Source: Desulfovibrio gilichinskyi (GTDB lineage Bacteria; Desulfobacterota; Desulfovibrionia; Desulfovibrionales; Desulfovibrionaceae). From it: a stretch of DNA of 64,000 nt. Below the pieces are notes generated by a model. That model had not been told where the DNA came from. It did not search any database and saw only the letters and a program-made list of their open reading frames with translations. Of the stretch, positions 52,746-62,045 are shown in pieces. The translations under genes were made by a program, and so were the position numbers. How positions within the stretch are numbered: the stretch's first letter is position 1; every line of letters begins with the position of its first letter. The stretch covers positions 62,001 through 126,000 of the forward strand of contig NZ_FWZU01000003.1 of the NCBI RefSeq assembly GCF_900177375.1, in the 5' to 3' direction.

Positions 52746-55274
52746 ATGTGCATCAGGTTAAATCTTTTTGTGATTATCTTAGTTTCAGTTTTGTCTATGT
52801 TCTCTGTTCCAGACGTTATGGGGGGATCTTTGTCTTCTTCGCTTTCTGGGAGGCGGGCTGCTGCTACTAAATCGCCCAACGTAAAAATTAACTATCGTGA
52901 CAGTGTGCTTGCCGAAGAGATTGAAGACAAGCGTCTGCAAGTTGAGATGTTTGAAAAGACGTTTAAGATGGATTTCAAACATCTGGTTCATGATCTGGCT
53001 GACTACCGTAAAAGCCCGCAGATGCTCGAGAGGAGTTATAGGCAACTTCTGGTTCTTATGAATATTAGTATTGCCAATCCATATGAAGAACGGATGATTT
53101 ACAATCAACTATTTCAATTTGAATCAGATCTGGATGGTCTGGTTCGGCATTATGAAAAGCAAGCACTAACTATTACTAGTGATATTTCGCTGTTAAGTCA
53201 TTCTGAGTCGGAGCTGATGCTTTTGTCTGCAAAAGGTGCGTCTCAGGAATTAATCATAACTGCGTATAAATTCGGTGACAAATTAAATGCCTTAATTGAG
53301 CTGCGAAAGATAAACCTGCGGCTTGTGCAGGAGCGGCTTGACTCACTCCTAATGCTTCAAACGGAAGTAAGTGGAACTCTTAGCGAGCTTGAAAAAGATG
53401 TTCCTGAGTTGCTTATGGCGTATTTGCTGCATTTACGGGTATCCTTATTCAGCGGCCCGGTTATGGAACGTCTCACATTTGCTCCTTCTTATTGGATTAT
53501 GGGGCAGCCTGCACAGTCTTTTGCAAAAATGCCTGAAGATTTTGAAGACGTTTATTATTCTACGCTTATTCCATTAGCGCTTTGGCTGCTGGTTTATGTC
53601 GGAGGAAGAAGGGCAAGAGAGCAGATGGTAACATCTTATTTTTCTACCCATCCAACAGCTAAACGGGTTTTAATGCAAATCTGGATGCTTGCTCCTCTGT
53701 CTGTCGGCTTGCTTATCGGAGCGCAGTTTATTGATTTTCCTTCAAGGCTTTTGCCTTTGCAGTTAGGTTTGATTTTTGCTTTTTGGGTTGCAATGAAAGC
53801 GGCCTGGTGTCTCAGGACCATTCGGATGGGAACCATGCCTGCGACGCCTCTTTATCCGTTATTTTGGGTTTTCGTGCTGGGCACACTGGGGCAGTTTCTA
53901 CATGTTCCTTTGGTTATGATGGCTGTCATTTGGCCCGTGGTTTTGCTGGGTGTGGCAGTTACTCTATGGAAATTCAGTAAGCGTCCGTATCCGCCACTAG
54001 AAAGAAATCTCGGTAAAGTCTCGTTGTATTTATCCGTGATGGTTTGTTTGATTTGTCTTGAAGGGCACGTATATTTTGCGATTCTTTTTTCAATGTGGTG
54101 GTTTTTGTTTGCAGTCTGTCTTCAGTTGGGTATGGCGGTAGCCATTCTGCTTAAAGAAAAGTCAGAAGATTTTTTTTGTAAAGAAAATGAAAGAAGTAAA
54201 GGGTTACTGCTTAGTCTGTCTATTCCCGTGGTCTGGATTATTTTGTTGTTGGCTTTGCTTATCTGGACAGTTAGCCAATTTGGCGAAATCAGTCTTCTTT
54301 ATAAAATTGCTGGTAACCCCCATACGCTTTCCGCAGCTGTCGTGCTGTTGGTGATGATTCTTACTTTGCGTTTTCTGACAGCGTTTGAGATAGCCCACTC
54401 TACTTATGCTGGAGTCGGAGGACGCCCTTTAAAAGGGTTTCTTCAGGTTTCCAGATTTGTTGTATTCTGCCTCGGAGTGGGGTTGACTGTCTGCTTTGCC
54501 ATGGATCGATCCCCATGGGCTTTGCTTGGTGGTGTCGGTGCTGTTGCGGCTGCTCTATTTTTATTATTCAAGGACACCATTTTAGCTCTGGTGGCCGGGG
54601 TACGGATTGTGCTGGATGATCTGGTCAGGCTTGGCGATTGGATTGAAATAGACGATATGGGCGTAGACGGTAATGTTATTGATGTGAGTCTGCATTGTAT
54701 AAAAATTCAGAATTTCGATCGGACCATAGTTACCATCCCGACCATCACTCTGACAAAAAGATCGTTTAAGAACTGGCGCGGTATGAGTGAGTCAGGAGGA
54801 CGAAGGATAAAACGCAGTATTCCTCTTGATTTATCAAGTATTTTTTTTCTTGATGAACAGTGGAGGGAGAGCCTCGGTGAAATCCGTCTATTGAAAGATT
54901 GGTTTACGAAAAAGGAAGCCCGTCGGGATGCTTTTAAAGCAGAGGCCGCTTCGATTGGAACCGGTATTCTTGATTCTGAAAGTATTACCAACTTGGCAGC
55001 TTTTCGCGGGTATATTGAAGCGTGGCTGTCTGCCCATGAAGATGTCCACAAAGGTTTAACCTTTATAGTTCGACATCTTGATCCTGGTGCTCAAACCGGT
55101 TTGCCCCTTGAAATCTATATTTTTGCCAATGATACTGACTGGGTACGTTACGAGGCTATTCAGGCTGATCTTTTTGACCACCTGCTTGCAGCTGTGCCTG
55201 TATTTGGGTTGCGAGTCTATCAGCGTAATGCTCTACATGACGGGCGCTTAGCAAAGGAAAATTTCATGCGCTAA
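52746..55274 (+). CDS. Mechanosensitive ion channel, MscS superfamily (YbdG-like)
   Basis: 842 residues. Signal peptide (MCIRLNLFVIILVSVLSMFS), then a periplasmic helical domain (about 45-245), at least nine transmembrane helices (about 275-630) and the MscS core (FLLFKDTILALVAGVRIVLD; LGDWIEIDDMGVDGNVID; VTIPTITLTKRSFKNWRGMS). The tail includes GMSESGGRRIKRSIP, as in YbdG-type channels. It should open under osmotic downshock and release solutes. The ATG at 52746 (AAGGTGGA ahead) gives a clean signal peptide and is preferred to 52683. Confidence 0.9.
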   Translation: MCIRLNLFVIILVSVLSMFSVPDVMGGSLSSSLSGRRAAATKSPNVKINYRDSVLAEEIEDKRLQVEMFEKTFKMDFKHLVHDLADYRKSPQMLERSYRQLLVLMNISIANPYEERMIYNQLFQFESDLDGLVRHYEKQALTITSDISLLSHSESELMLLSAKGASQELIITAYKFGDKLNALIELRKINLRLVQERLDSLLMLQTEVSGTLSELEKDVPELLMAYLLHLRVSLFSGPVMERLTFAPSYWIMGQPAQSFAKMPEDFEDVYYSTLIPLALWLLVYVGGRRAREQMVTSYFSTHPTAKRVLMQIWMLAPLSVGLLIGAQFIDFPSRLLPLQLGLIFAFWVAMKAAWCLRTIRMGTMPATPLYPLFWVFVLGTLGQFLHVPLVMMAVIWPVVLLGVAVTLWKFSKRPYPPLERNLGKVSLYLSVMVCLICLEGHVYFAILFSMWWFLFAVCLQLGMAVAILLKEKSEDFFCKENERSKGLLLSLSIPVVWIILLLALLIWTVSQFGEISLLYKIAGNPHTLSAAVVLLVMILTLRFLTAFEIAHSTYAGVGGRPLKGFLQVSRFVVFCLGVGLTVCFAMDRSPWALLGGVGAVAAALFLLFKDTILALVAGVRIVLDDLVRLGDWIEIDDMGVDGNVIDVSLHCIKIQNFDRTIVTIPTITLTKRSFKNWRGMSESGGRRIKRSIPLDLSSIFFLDEQWRESLGEIRLLKDWFTKKEARRDAFKAEAASIGTGILDSESITNLAAFRGYIEAWLSAHEDVHKGLTFIVRHLDPGAQTGLPLEIYIFANDTDWVRYEAIQADLFDHLLAAVPVFGLRVYQRNALHDGRLAKENFMR

Positions 55275-55291
55275 ATGTTCAACAACAGAAA

Positions 55292-55321
55292 AAGGGCATT
55301 AATCTTACGATTAATGCCCTT
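55292..55321 (-). terminator. Terminator of tRNA unit 1
   Basis: AAGGGCATTAATC and GATTAATGCCCTT pair around TTAC; on the minus strand the stem is followed by TTTTTC, just after tRNA-Asp. It covaries with the terminator at 59606-59635. Confidence 0.85.
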
Positions 55322-55330
55322 GCAGTTTTG

Positions 55331-55407
<77 letters not shown>

Positions 55408-55446
55408 GAATTAATTAAACGCGAGTTAAGCAACGTTTAATCTTAA

Positions 55447-55522
55447 TGGTAGGCGAAACAGGGCTCGAACCTGTGACCCTCGGCTTGTAAGGCCGATGCT
55501 CTTCCAGCTGAGCTATTCGCCC
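55447..55522 (-). tRNA. tRNA-Val (TAC), copy 1
   Basis: 76 nt with encoded CCA. The 5' strand of the acceptor stem is GGGCGAA (G-T closing pair), T-arm GGTTCGAGCCC and anticodon loop CTTACAA with anticodon TAC give tRNA-Val. It is transcribed first, before tRNA-Asp. Identical to 59768-59843. Confidence 0.95.
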
Positions 55523-55588
55523 TCAAGAGAGCATCTTCTAAGCCTACACTGGTGAGATGTCAATAAAAATTTTTAAAAAAGTTAAAGA

Positions 55589-55951
55589 TTATTTTTCCAT
55601 AACCCATAACAGGGCTTTTTCTTTTTCTTCAATACCAAAGTGCTTCAATTCGATGAATGGAAAAAGCTTGTCGCTGATTTCAGTCAGTGTTTCGTGCCAG
55701 CTTTTGTCTGATACTACAGCCTTCTTTGTGAATTTTTTTAGGTTCGGGAAGGCAAATTTAATGTCTTCAATCAAAGCTTTCATAGAGATTCCGCCGAATT
55801 CAACCAGCTCGACATAAATCGCAAGTTTTTCTTCATACTTAAATTTTTCATTCACAGCATCAATGACTAATTTAATATCTTTCTCCTCAATTTTGCCGGA
55901 AATACGTAACCCGATAGCTTTTGAGGATGCTATTTCGATGAGTTCAATCAT
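55589..55951 (-). CDS. SpoIIAA-like (STAS-related) protein
   Basis: 120 residues. MIELIEIASSKAIGLRISGK followed by the beta-alpha pattern KLAIYVELVEFGGISMKALI fits the SpoIIAA-like family (PF11964), a STAS-related fold also predicted to bind lipids or proteins. It lacks a clear phosphorylatable DS motif. No partner kinase is adjacent. It is the first gene of the block between the two tRNA units and has an AAGGAG ribosome binding site. Confidence 0.75.
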   Translation of the reverse strand: MIELIEIASSKAIGLRISGKIEEKDIKLVIDAVNEKFKYEEKLAIYVELVEFGGISMKALIEDIKFAFPNLKKFTKKAVVSDKSWHETLTEISDKLFPFIELKHFGIEEKEKALLWVMEK

Positions 55952-56174
55952 TGGAAGCTCCTTTTGTAATATTATTATGTCTGAAATGGTGTGTCGTGTC
56001 GGGGTCTATTTGATTCTTAGGTGTTGCTGAAAATTATATCAACTGTTTTGGGAAAATTGTTTACGGATGAGTGGGTATTGGGCGCGCAGGGAGGCTGGAA
56101 TAGTAATTTTGATTTGAAATATTTTCAAAATACTTTAGGGTTAGTTATCTTCTAAATAATCGAGGCTGGGCGTT

Positions 56175-56531
56175 ATGAAAATACCAAAATTTTATGATCT
56201 AATGACTCCTGTGCTTAGGGTGCTTGAAAATCTCGGCGGCACAGCTCCTTTTGAAATTATAGCAGAAGAGATTGTTGAATCTCTTGAAATACCTAAAGAA
56301 GAAGCTTGCTCGCTATACAAATCTTGCGGGGCAGGTGCTACGAAAATTGAACATAATGTTGCGTATGCGGCTAAATATTTATGCAGCTATGGAGTAATTG
56401 AAAAAGTTGAACCGAATGTCTGGACACTTACCGATAAGTATGAGCCCGGGATGGTGGTTACGCATGAGAATATTCTTGATGCGGCTAAGGAAAGACTTAT
56501 GGTTCGGAGTAAATTTGGGTGCGGAGTATGA
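56175..56531 (+). CDS. Orphan Mrr N-terminal-like winged-helix protein
   Basis: 118 residues. IPKFYDLMTPVLRVLENLGG, then FEIIAEEIVESLEIPKEEA and NVAYAAKYLCSYGVIEKVEP and WTLTDKYEPG match the N-terminal winged-helix domain that precedes the Mrr nuclease domain in type IV restriction proteins. No nuclease domain is present and none is encoded next door. It may be a DNA-binding regulator or a decayed defence gene. It is transcribed toward the tautomerase gene, 75 nt ahead. Confidence 0.6.
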   Translation: MKIPKFYDLMTPVLRVLENLGGTAPFEIIAEEIVESLEIPKEEACSLYKSCGAGATKIEHNVAYAAKYLCSYGVIEKVEPNVWTLTDKYEPGMVVTHENILDAAKERLMVRSKFGCGV

Positions 56532-56606
56532 TGATTGGCGGTAAAGTTTTATTGCGGAGTTTAACGTTACGTCAGCGCATATGAATTGAAGAAACAGGGA
56601 ATAGAT

Positions 56607-56810
56607 ATGCCGATTATAAGAGTAGAAATATGGGAAGGGCGAACAATAGTTCAGAAAAGGGAATTGGTTGAAGTTATATCAAGAGAGACTGCTAGGATTA
56701 CAGGATGTGGATTAGATTCTATTTATGTAATTATAGAAGATGTAAAAAAGGAAAATTGGGGGGCCGGTGGGGAATTGTGTTCAGATAAATATCCTGATGA
56801 CCTTAATTGA
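56607..56810 (+). CDS. Tautomerase-family small protein (4-oxalocrotonate tautomerase-like)
   Basis: 67 residues. The family's catalytic proline follows the start (MPIIRVEIWEGRTIVQK), and the segment LVEVISRETARITGCGLDSI is typical. The C-terminus KKENWGAGGELCSDKYPD has the conserved ENWG. Family enzymes use Pro1 as a base on enol or keto substrates. The ATG at 56607 has AGGGA ahead and exposes Pro1 after Met removal; the in-frame 56586 start would not. Confidence 0.85.
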   Translation: MPIIRVEIWEGRTIVQKRELVEVISRETARITGCGLDSIYVIIEDVKKENWGAGGELCSDKYPDDLN

Positions 56811-56843
56811 CACGGCTTTACCAGCAAGCCTACCATTATAAGC

Positions 56844-57140
56844 ATGATCGACAAAGACTCTGCTATTGAAACCGTCATGAGAAAGCTCAAGAAAATTCAG
56901 GTTGGGGACGGACTGGATTTGCGCACCTACAAGCGCGATCGGTCCGTTGTTATTATGCGTACTGGCGAGGATTCGTTTACTGTGATTGAGGACGGGTTTT
57001 GTAAAGAAAGTTTTTCAGTAGATTTTAAGGGATTGAAAAAGATTCTTAAAAAACTTGTGAAGGTGGAATTTCCACGTAGTAATAAGATTCGGGTTTATGA
57101 GGTTGGAGGGGATGGGGTAGGGCCACATCCCAAGATGTAA
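56844..57140 (+). CDS. Small conserved-looking protein of unknown function
   Basis: 98 residues, 33 nt after the tautomerase gene. It is basic and has no signal or membrane segment. A helix at the start (DSAIETVMRKLKKIQVGDGL) is followed by alternating beta strands (SVVIMRTGEDSFTVIEDGF). I do not recognise the family. No good ribosome binding site precedes the ATG, so the real expression signal is uncertain and translation may be coupled. Confidence 0.5.
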   Translation: MIDKDSAIETVMRKLKKIQVGDGLDLRTYKRDRSVVIMRTGEDSFTVIEDGFCKESFSVDFKGLKKILKKLVKVEFPRSNKIRVYEVGGDGVGPHPKM

Positions 57141-57172
57141 CCCTTTCCCAAAAAGTATCAAAAATAAAGCTA

Positions 57173-57508
57173 TTAAGCTTTCTTAACAACAGAAGTCTTA
57201 AGCATCATAGATCCGAAATTTGGTACTTTGCAGGAAATATCATGCACGCCGTCATCAGGCTCTACCAATTTAATATTCTTAACTTTTGTTCCCTTTTTGA
57301 TGGAACCGGATGCGCCCTTAACTTTTAAGTCTTGGATAATGATAACATCATCGCCGTCAACTAAGATATTGCCGTTTGCATCTTTATATACTTTTTCTGC
57401 AACGTCTTCGGGCTGAAATTCAAAATTACATTCCGGGCAGATAAGAGCACTTCCATCAGAATACACATATTCACACTTACATTTCGGACAGTTTGGTATA
57501 TTTTCCAT
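57173..57508 (-). CDS. yjdM: YjdM/PhnA-family zinc-ribbon protein
   Basis: 111 residues. The zinc ribbon CPKCKCEYVYSDGSALICPEC lies at the start, and the SH3-like C-terminal domain (VDGDDVIIIQDLKVKGASGS; KKGTKVKNIKLVE) is characteristic. The family was named for alkylphosphonate work, but its function is not settled. The ATG at 57508 matches the usual family start (ENIPNCPKC) and is preferred to 57541. The ribosome binding site is close (GGAAG). Confidence 0.9.
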   Translation of the reverse strand: MENIPNCPKCKCEYVYSDGSALICPECNFEFQPEDVAEKVYKDANGNILVDGDDVIIIQDLKVKGASGSIKKGTKVKNIKLVEPDDGVHDISCKVPNFGSMMLKTSVVKKA

Positions 57509-57892
57509 TACTTCCAACCATTTGGTTTTAATTATCCCCATTCATAGCGGGGACAAATCATTAAAAAGTGCAAGCTAAAAACTTAAAACTTTCAAGTTAA
57601 AAATAGCTTGGATAATAATTATGGGTTTCGATGGCCTCACGGCACATCAATTCTACTATTTATCATTTAGCAGGTTTTGTAAAATCCATTTAATTGGGGG
57701 CTACAAAAGCAGAAAAGTGGCGGAGTTGAAGGGGGCTAAAACTCAGACTTAGGCGTGAAGTCTAGAGTCGTCTGTGCTTCATATTGAGCTTTCTCCCGTT
57801 TAAATAAACTTTTTATGGTAAACTGAATGCAGCTTGATGTTTCTATGTCTTTATGAATAGTCTCCCGAATAAATCAAAGAATAGGTTGGACT
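57509..57892. other. Gap with a tRNA-Asp 3'-end fragment
   Basis: About 380 nt without an ORF that has a ribosome binding site. A short fragment matching the 3' end of tRNA-Asp lies at 57718-57733 (listed separately). Inverted AACTT repeats and an AT-rich stretch near 57590-57660 are the only other structure noted. Confidence 0.4.
57718..57733 (-). repeat. Fragment matching the tRNA-Asp 3' end
   Basis: TGGCGGAGTTGAAGGG matches 15 of 16 bases of the 3'-terminal sequence (including the CCA complement) of both tRNA-Asp copies, in the same orientation. It is a short direct repeat of the kind left by integration at a tRNA 3' end, though it is short enough to arise by chance or decay. Confidence 0.45.
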
Positions 57893-59551
57893 ATGAAAGA
57901 GAAGCTCAATGTATGTATTGTCGGACCATTTAACTTAGGCGTTATTGCGCTGGAACAGTTGGGGCATTCTGTTTTCAAAGTTCCTCATCATTCAGAGATA
58001 TTTTGCAATTTGCCGGAACTGCTCAAAAAAAATAAATTTACCCCAGACATCGTGTTGCAGGTCGAGAACCTCGGTAGGCGGACACTCATTCAAGGGCTGG
58101 ACGATTTTGATTGTCCGACTATTTTTTGGGCTACGGATCCGCATCTGAATTTGCACTGGCACAATTCCTACACTAAGCTGTTTGATCAGGTCTTATCCAC
58201 CCAAAAGTCCATTGTGCCATCGTTCAAGGAGGAGGGGCTTTCCGATGTTCGATGGCTCCCCAGATTTGCATATGACATGGTTTCACCTCCTATTGCCGAC
58301 CGGAAAAACGATATTGCCTTTGTGGGAAGGTTGAGTGATCAGCGTCCTGGTCGCAAGTGGATGATTGACTTTATCAAAAAATTGGCCGGCGACCGTCCTT
58401 TTCCGGTCGAGCAATCCTTAAGCCATAGTGATATGTTGGCATTGTATCAGGATACCAAAATAATCCCCAATGAATCCATTCTGGGAGAGGTTAATTTTCG
58501 CCTTTTTGAAGGCGCTTCCGGTGGTTGCCTGTTGCTCACTCAAGATCTCGGAGATGAACAGGCTTCATTGTTTGAACCAGGGCGAGAAATAGACACATAC
58601 GCAGATGTTGTGGAGTTGGAAGAAAAACTGAAGTTGTATTTAGGTAATGATAGCTTGATTCAAACCATGGGGCAGGCTGCTCATGAACGGGTTCAATCCG
58701 AGCATTTGCCAATTCACCGAGTAGAGCGGATTTTGCAATACGCAAAGGATACAGCACGTAACAGAGTGTCAGGGCCTGATGCTAAAAAATGGGAAGCGAT
58801 TACAGTGGCATCCATGTGGGAGTCAGGCATGCTTGATTTTCCGGTTAGTGATGTGCTGTCACGTCTTGCTTCCTTAAAGCAGGATCAGCATGTAGTTGTC
58901 GCCACGCTTCGCATACAAGCCGTGGTCGGTGTGAACTCGGTGATGGAAGATAATTTAATGAGCTTGCTTGGAGGTAAGCTATACGAAAATTCTTTTTGCT
59001 TGAATTTGACTTGCTCGACTGCGGCTCTGCGCCTTGGTAACTGGAATATGGCAAAGGCATTTTGGTATCGACATTTGAAGTCTGCTGATCTCATTAATAA
59101 ACTACCGCCCAAAACTCCGAAAGATCTTCTTATTCTTTGGGCTAAGGAACTCAAGCAACGCAAGCTTATTTTTCGGGGAGGGTTTCCGTTTAACGCTAGA
59201 AATCATTTGCCGCATACTGCAATAGATTGTCTAATTATCCTTTATGAGGCAGATCCGGGAGATTCTGAGGTTTTGCGACTTATTGATGTTATGCTGCGTT
59301 CTCGTAAGGAACTGGATCAGGCTCGAGGTAGCTTCCTTTCTTCACTTGCTTCGAATTCATTAAACGACTGGCGGCTTACATTTGAGTTGGCTATGACTAA
59401 TTTACATAGCTATCGGCTTGATGATGGCTTGAATAAAATGGTGCTGGCGAGAGATATAGCTCGAGAACAAGGTCAGGAGAAAGCGTTTATTATGGCCTTG
59501 AAGTGCCGTGACAAATCGGGGCAAATTTCCAAACGGTTGAGGAATAATTGA
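57893..59551 (+). CDS. CgeB-like glycosyltransferase with helical C-terminal domain
   Basis: 552 residues. The first 300 or so have a glycosyltransferase GT-B appearance like CgeB and Glyco_trans_1_2 proteins: VGRLSDQRPGRKWMIDFIKK, RLFEGASGGCLLLTQDLGD, LYLGNDSLIQTMGQAAHERV. The C-terminal 250 residues are helical and may form TPR-like repeats. The start MKEKLNVCIVGPFNLGVIAL is the first Rossmann strand. Donor and acceptor are unknown; protein or surface glycosylation is possible. It stands alone between the tRNA-Asp fragment and tRNA unit 2. Confidence 0.75.
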   Translation: MKEKLNVCIVGPFNLGVIALEQLGHSVFKVPHHSEIFCNLPELLKKNKFTPDIVLQVENLGRRTLIQGLDDFDCPTIFWATDPHLNLHWHNSYTKLFDQVLSTQKSIVPSFKEEGLSDVRWLPRFAYDMVSPPIADRKNDIAFVGRLSDQRPGRKWMIDFIKKLAGDRPFPVEQSLSHSDMLALYQDTKIIPNESILGEVNFRLFEGASGGCLLLTQDLGDEQASLFEPGREIDTYADVVELEEKLKLYLGNDSLIQTMGQAAHERVQSEHLPIHRVERILQYAKDTARNRVSGPDAKKWEAITVASMWESGMLDFPVSDVLSRLASLKQDQHVVVATLRIQAVVGVNSVMEDNLMSLLGGKLYENSFCLNLTCSTAALRLGNWNMAKAFWYRHLKSADLINKLPPKTPKDLLILWAKELKQRKLIFRGGFPFNARNHLPHTAIDCLIILYEADPGDSEVLRLIDVMLRSRKELDQARGSFLSSLASNSLNDWRLTFELAMTNLHSYRLDDGLNKMVLARDIAREQGQEKAFIMALKCRDKSGQISKRLRNN

Positions 59552-59605
59552 TCTGGAAAACATTGAGAAGGGTGGTAGGGAAAGCGACATATTTCAAATA
59601 AGAAA

Positions 59606-59635
59606 AAGGGTATTAATCGTAAGATTAATACCCTT
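59606..59635 (-). terminator. Terminator of tRNA unit 2
   Basis: AAGGGTATTAATC and GATTAATACCCTT pair around GTAA; the minus strand continues with T residues. Compared with the unit-1 terminator, two stem bases differ in a paired way, so the hairpin is conserved. Confidence 0.85.
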
Positions 59636-59644
59636 GTACTTTAG

Positions 59645-59721
<77 letters not shown>

Positions 59722-59767
59722 GCATATATATAATAAAGCGCGTTAAGCAACGCTTATTAGCAGTTTG

Positions 59768-59843
59768 TGGTAGGCGAAACAGGGCTCGAACCTGTGACCC
59801 TCGGCTTGTAAGGCCGATGCTCTTCCAGCTGAGCTATTCGCCC
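59768..59843 (-). tRNA. tRNA-Val (TAC), copy 2
   Basis: 76 nt, identical to 55447-55522 with anticodon TAC and encoded CCA. Confidence 0.95.
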
Positions 59844-59988
59844 ACGAATTCAGTTTGTCAAACTGAAGGCTGTGATTGAACTTCCTGCACCTTGATGCGT
59901 TTCCGTATTGCTCACTGCCACGAGGAGGGATACTGCCGATGAGTGCCCATTTTGTCAAACTGTTTTTTAAATATATTTAAAATAATTT

Positions 59989-60765
59989 TTAACTATTAGT
60001 TTTTATTTGGTTTTTATGTATGGCTTCAGCGTACTTTTCCATGCTTTCAATAGGATTAGCGGTCTGAAAAATGTTCCGGCCTATGCAGCATCCTTTGCAG
60101 CCTGATTCTAACCCGCGCAAACTATTGGTTATTGTGCTTTCCATTGTCTGTCCCAGCGGGCCTCCTGTCACCAGAACGGGAACGGGGCTTGCTTCAACTG
60201 CTTTGCGGAATGCATCGCCGTTGTTCGGGTAGGGAACAGAGACAACGTCCGGCCCCAGTTCTGCTCCTATGCGGATGCAGTGGGCTATAAGGCTTGAATC
60301 GTGCTCGTTTACAATCTGGCTTCCTCTTGCAAAGACTGTTGCCAGTACTGGGATTCCTAGCTGATGCGCTTCGTCTGTGATTTCTCCCAGATCGGAAAGC
60401 ATGCGGTCTTCCAGTTCATTGCCGATATTGACGAGTACGGAGACAGCATCCGCTCCCAGTCGCAGTGCTTCCTGAATAGAGCAGACAATGCTCTTGTTGT
60501 ATGATGGCGAGCCGTGTCTCGTGCCCGCATTCATCTGCAAAATCATGCATATGTCAGCAGGGATCAGATGACTGAAATGTCTGGCAAGACCTTTGTTAAG
60601 GATAACACCCTGCACTCTTGAGGTGGGCAGAGCTTCCAAAATAGTCGGGATTGCGCCTAACCCTTCAATCATGCCTTCGTTTGCACCGTGATCCAAGGCG
60701 AGAATCAGTGAATTCCCGCTTTCTTTGTCAAATAGTCGTTTCAAGCGACGGTCGGTTCCGTTCAT
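59989..60765 (-). CDS. Class I aldolase-family protein (DhnA/FbaB-LsrF type)
   Basis: 258 residues with the TIM-barrel pattern of archaeal-type class I fructose-bisphosphate aldolase and ADH synthase: LILALDHGANEGMIEG at the first strand, a conserved lysine in GVILNKGLAR, and VLVTGGPLGQTMESTI near the phosphate site. Relatives carry the Schiff-base lysine in a V-K-x-x-Y motif; here that position is Ser176 (DVVSVPYPNNGDAF). Normal aldol chemistry through a Schiff base is therefore doubtful. It lies 23 nt after the methyltransferase gene on the same strand, so the two are probably an operon. Confidence 0.75.
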   Translation of the reverse strand: MNGTDRRLKRLFDKESGNSLILALDHGANEGMIEGLGAIPTILEALPTSRVQGVILNKGLARHFSHLIPADICMILQMNAGTRHGSPSYNKSIVCSIQEALRLGADAVSVLVNIGNELEDRMLSDLGEITDEAHQLGIPVLATVFARGSQIVNEHDSSLIAHCIRIGAELGPDVVSVPYPNNGDAFRKAVEASPVPVLVTGGPLGQTMESTITNSLRGLESGCKGCCIGRNIFQTANPIESMEKYAEAIHKNQIKTNS

Positions 60766-60788
60766 TAAATCCTCGTATATTTTAAAAT

Positions 60789-62045
60789 CTATTTTTCTGT
60801 CCAGATAAAGCGACTGCCTTTTTTACCTGTAAATCCTAAAAGCAGTTGCTTGAAGTATAATCCCACAGGACCTTTGCCTTTTGCCGGAGCAGGCAGGCTT
60901 TGGCCTGAAAATAATTTTGCAAGATCTTCAGCATTTTCAATCACGAGTGCTGATTTTGCCGGATTCTCCGGCAGCAGTGCGCGTGCGAATGGATTCGGTC
61001 TGAACTTCTTACCGGAAATTTTGCCGAGTGGATATCCCTGCCAGCGTATATCCGGTGGAAGCATGTTCAGCGCGTGCCTGTTAAGGAACATTGCTTTACC
61101 TTTAAAATCATAAATTTCGCCGTCCGGCAGAGCAGAAAAGTCTATCGCTTCAGGGTATTCCAGCTTTTTTAAATCAAGTAACTGTCCCGGCAGAGGGGCT
61201 GTTTCAGGGTGTTCCGGTTCCCCGTTTCCGGGTTTTCGCAGCCCGCAAACATAAAAACCCTGACCGCCGCCTGAGCCGTCTACCCGTAACACGCCATCCA
61301 TCTCAGGTAAAAGCGGATCAGCAATAGTGAATCCGGAGGGATGCGGAAGTTTAACCAGCTCAAAGCCCAGTTCTTCCACTGCAAAACGGGTTTGCTCCTC
61401 ATTTTCCTGAACATTGGTGGTGCACGTTGAATATACTACGTTGCCGCCGGGAGCCAGCAGCTCAAAAGCTTTTGCTAAAAGCTGGCGTTGTAAAGCTACT
61501 AAAGGAACAGTCTTTTCGCCTGACCAAAGTTCCATTGCCTTAGGGTTCTTGTTAATAGTTCCCCATCCGCTGCATGGCGGGTCCAGCAGAATATATTTCC
61601 ATCCGTTAGCGGGTAGCGGAAGCTTTTGTGATTCATAGCTGACTGTTGCTGAATTTATAGCTTGTACGCGCCTTAAATTCTGTCGCAGCAAGGCCAGTCT
61701 GTCTTTTGAAGGTTCACTGGCAAGCACAAAGCCGTCATGCCCGACTAATCTGGATAAAATTCCTGTTTTACTGCCCGGACTTGCGCACATGTCCAGCACT
61801 TTAGCTCCTGCCGGAGGGTTAAGCATAAGTGGCGGAAGCATGGAGGAGCGATCCTGTATATAGATTCGGCCGAATCTTGAGGCAAGTGAATCGCCTAGCG
61901 GAAAAGGTTCTTTTTCAAGTCTCCGAGCCATAGAATAAAATGGTTCAGGGCTGAATTCAAAGCCTTGCGAACGCAAAAGTTCTTCAACTGCGGGTATGTC
62001 TTTTTCTGAGCAGACAAGTCTGAATGTTCGAAGATTGTTTGTCAT
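60789..62045 (-). CDS. NOL1/NOP2/Sun-family rRNA (cytosine-C5) methyltransferase (RsmF-like)
   Basis: 418 residues. SAM-binding motif VLDMCASPGSKTGILSRL; catalytic residues Cys158 (LDPPCSGWGTI) and Cys208 (YSTCTTNVQENE), both invariant in m5C methyltransferases. The C-terminal region (about 290-418) resembles the RsmF-type extension with a PUA-like fold (WQGYPLGKISGKKFRPNPF). It most likely methylates 16S rRNA; which cytosine is not determined. It is upstream of the aldolase-like gene with a 23-nt gap. Confidence 0.88.
   Translation of the reverse strand: MTNNLRTFRLVCSEKDIPAVEELLRSQGFEFSPEPFYSMARRLEKEPFPLGDSLASRFGRIYIQDRSSMLPPLMLNPPAGAKVLDMCASPGSKTGILSRLVGHDGFVLASEPSKDRLALLRQNLRRVQAINSATVSYESQKLPLPANGWKYILLDPPCSGWGTINKNPKAMELWSGEKTVPLVALQRQLLAKAFELLAPGGNVVYSTCTTNVQENEEQTRFAVEELGFELVKLPHPSGFTIADPLLPEMDGVLRVDGSGGGQGFYVCGLRKPGNGEPEHPETAPLPGQLLDLKKLEYPEAIDFSALPDGEIYDFKGKAMFLNRHALNMLPPDIRWQGYPLGKISGKKFRPNPFARALLPENPAKSALVIENAEDLAKLFSGQSLPAPAKGKGPVGLYFKQLLLGFTGKKGSRFIWTEK

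Noticed and set aside
59854-59962. Direct repeat TTTGTCAAACTG at 59854 and 59951
   Set aside because: Only 12 nt and self-palindromic next to tRNA copy 2; too short to call an attachment site.
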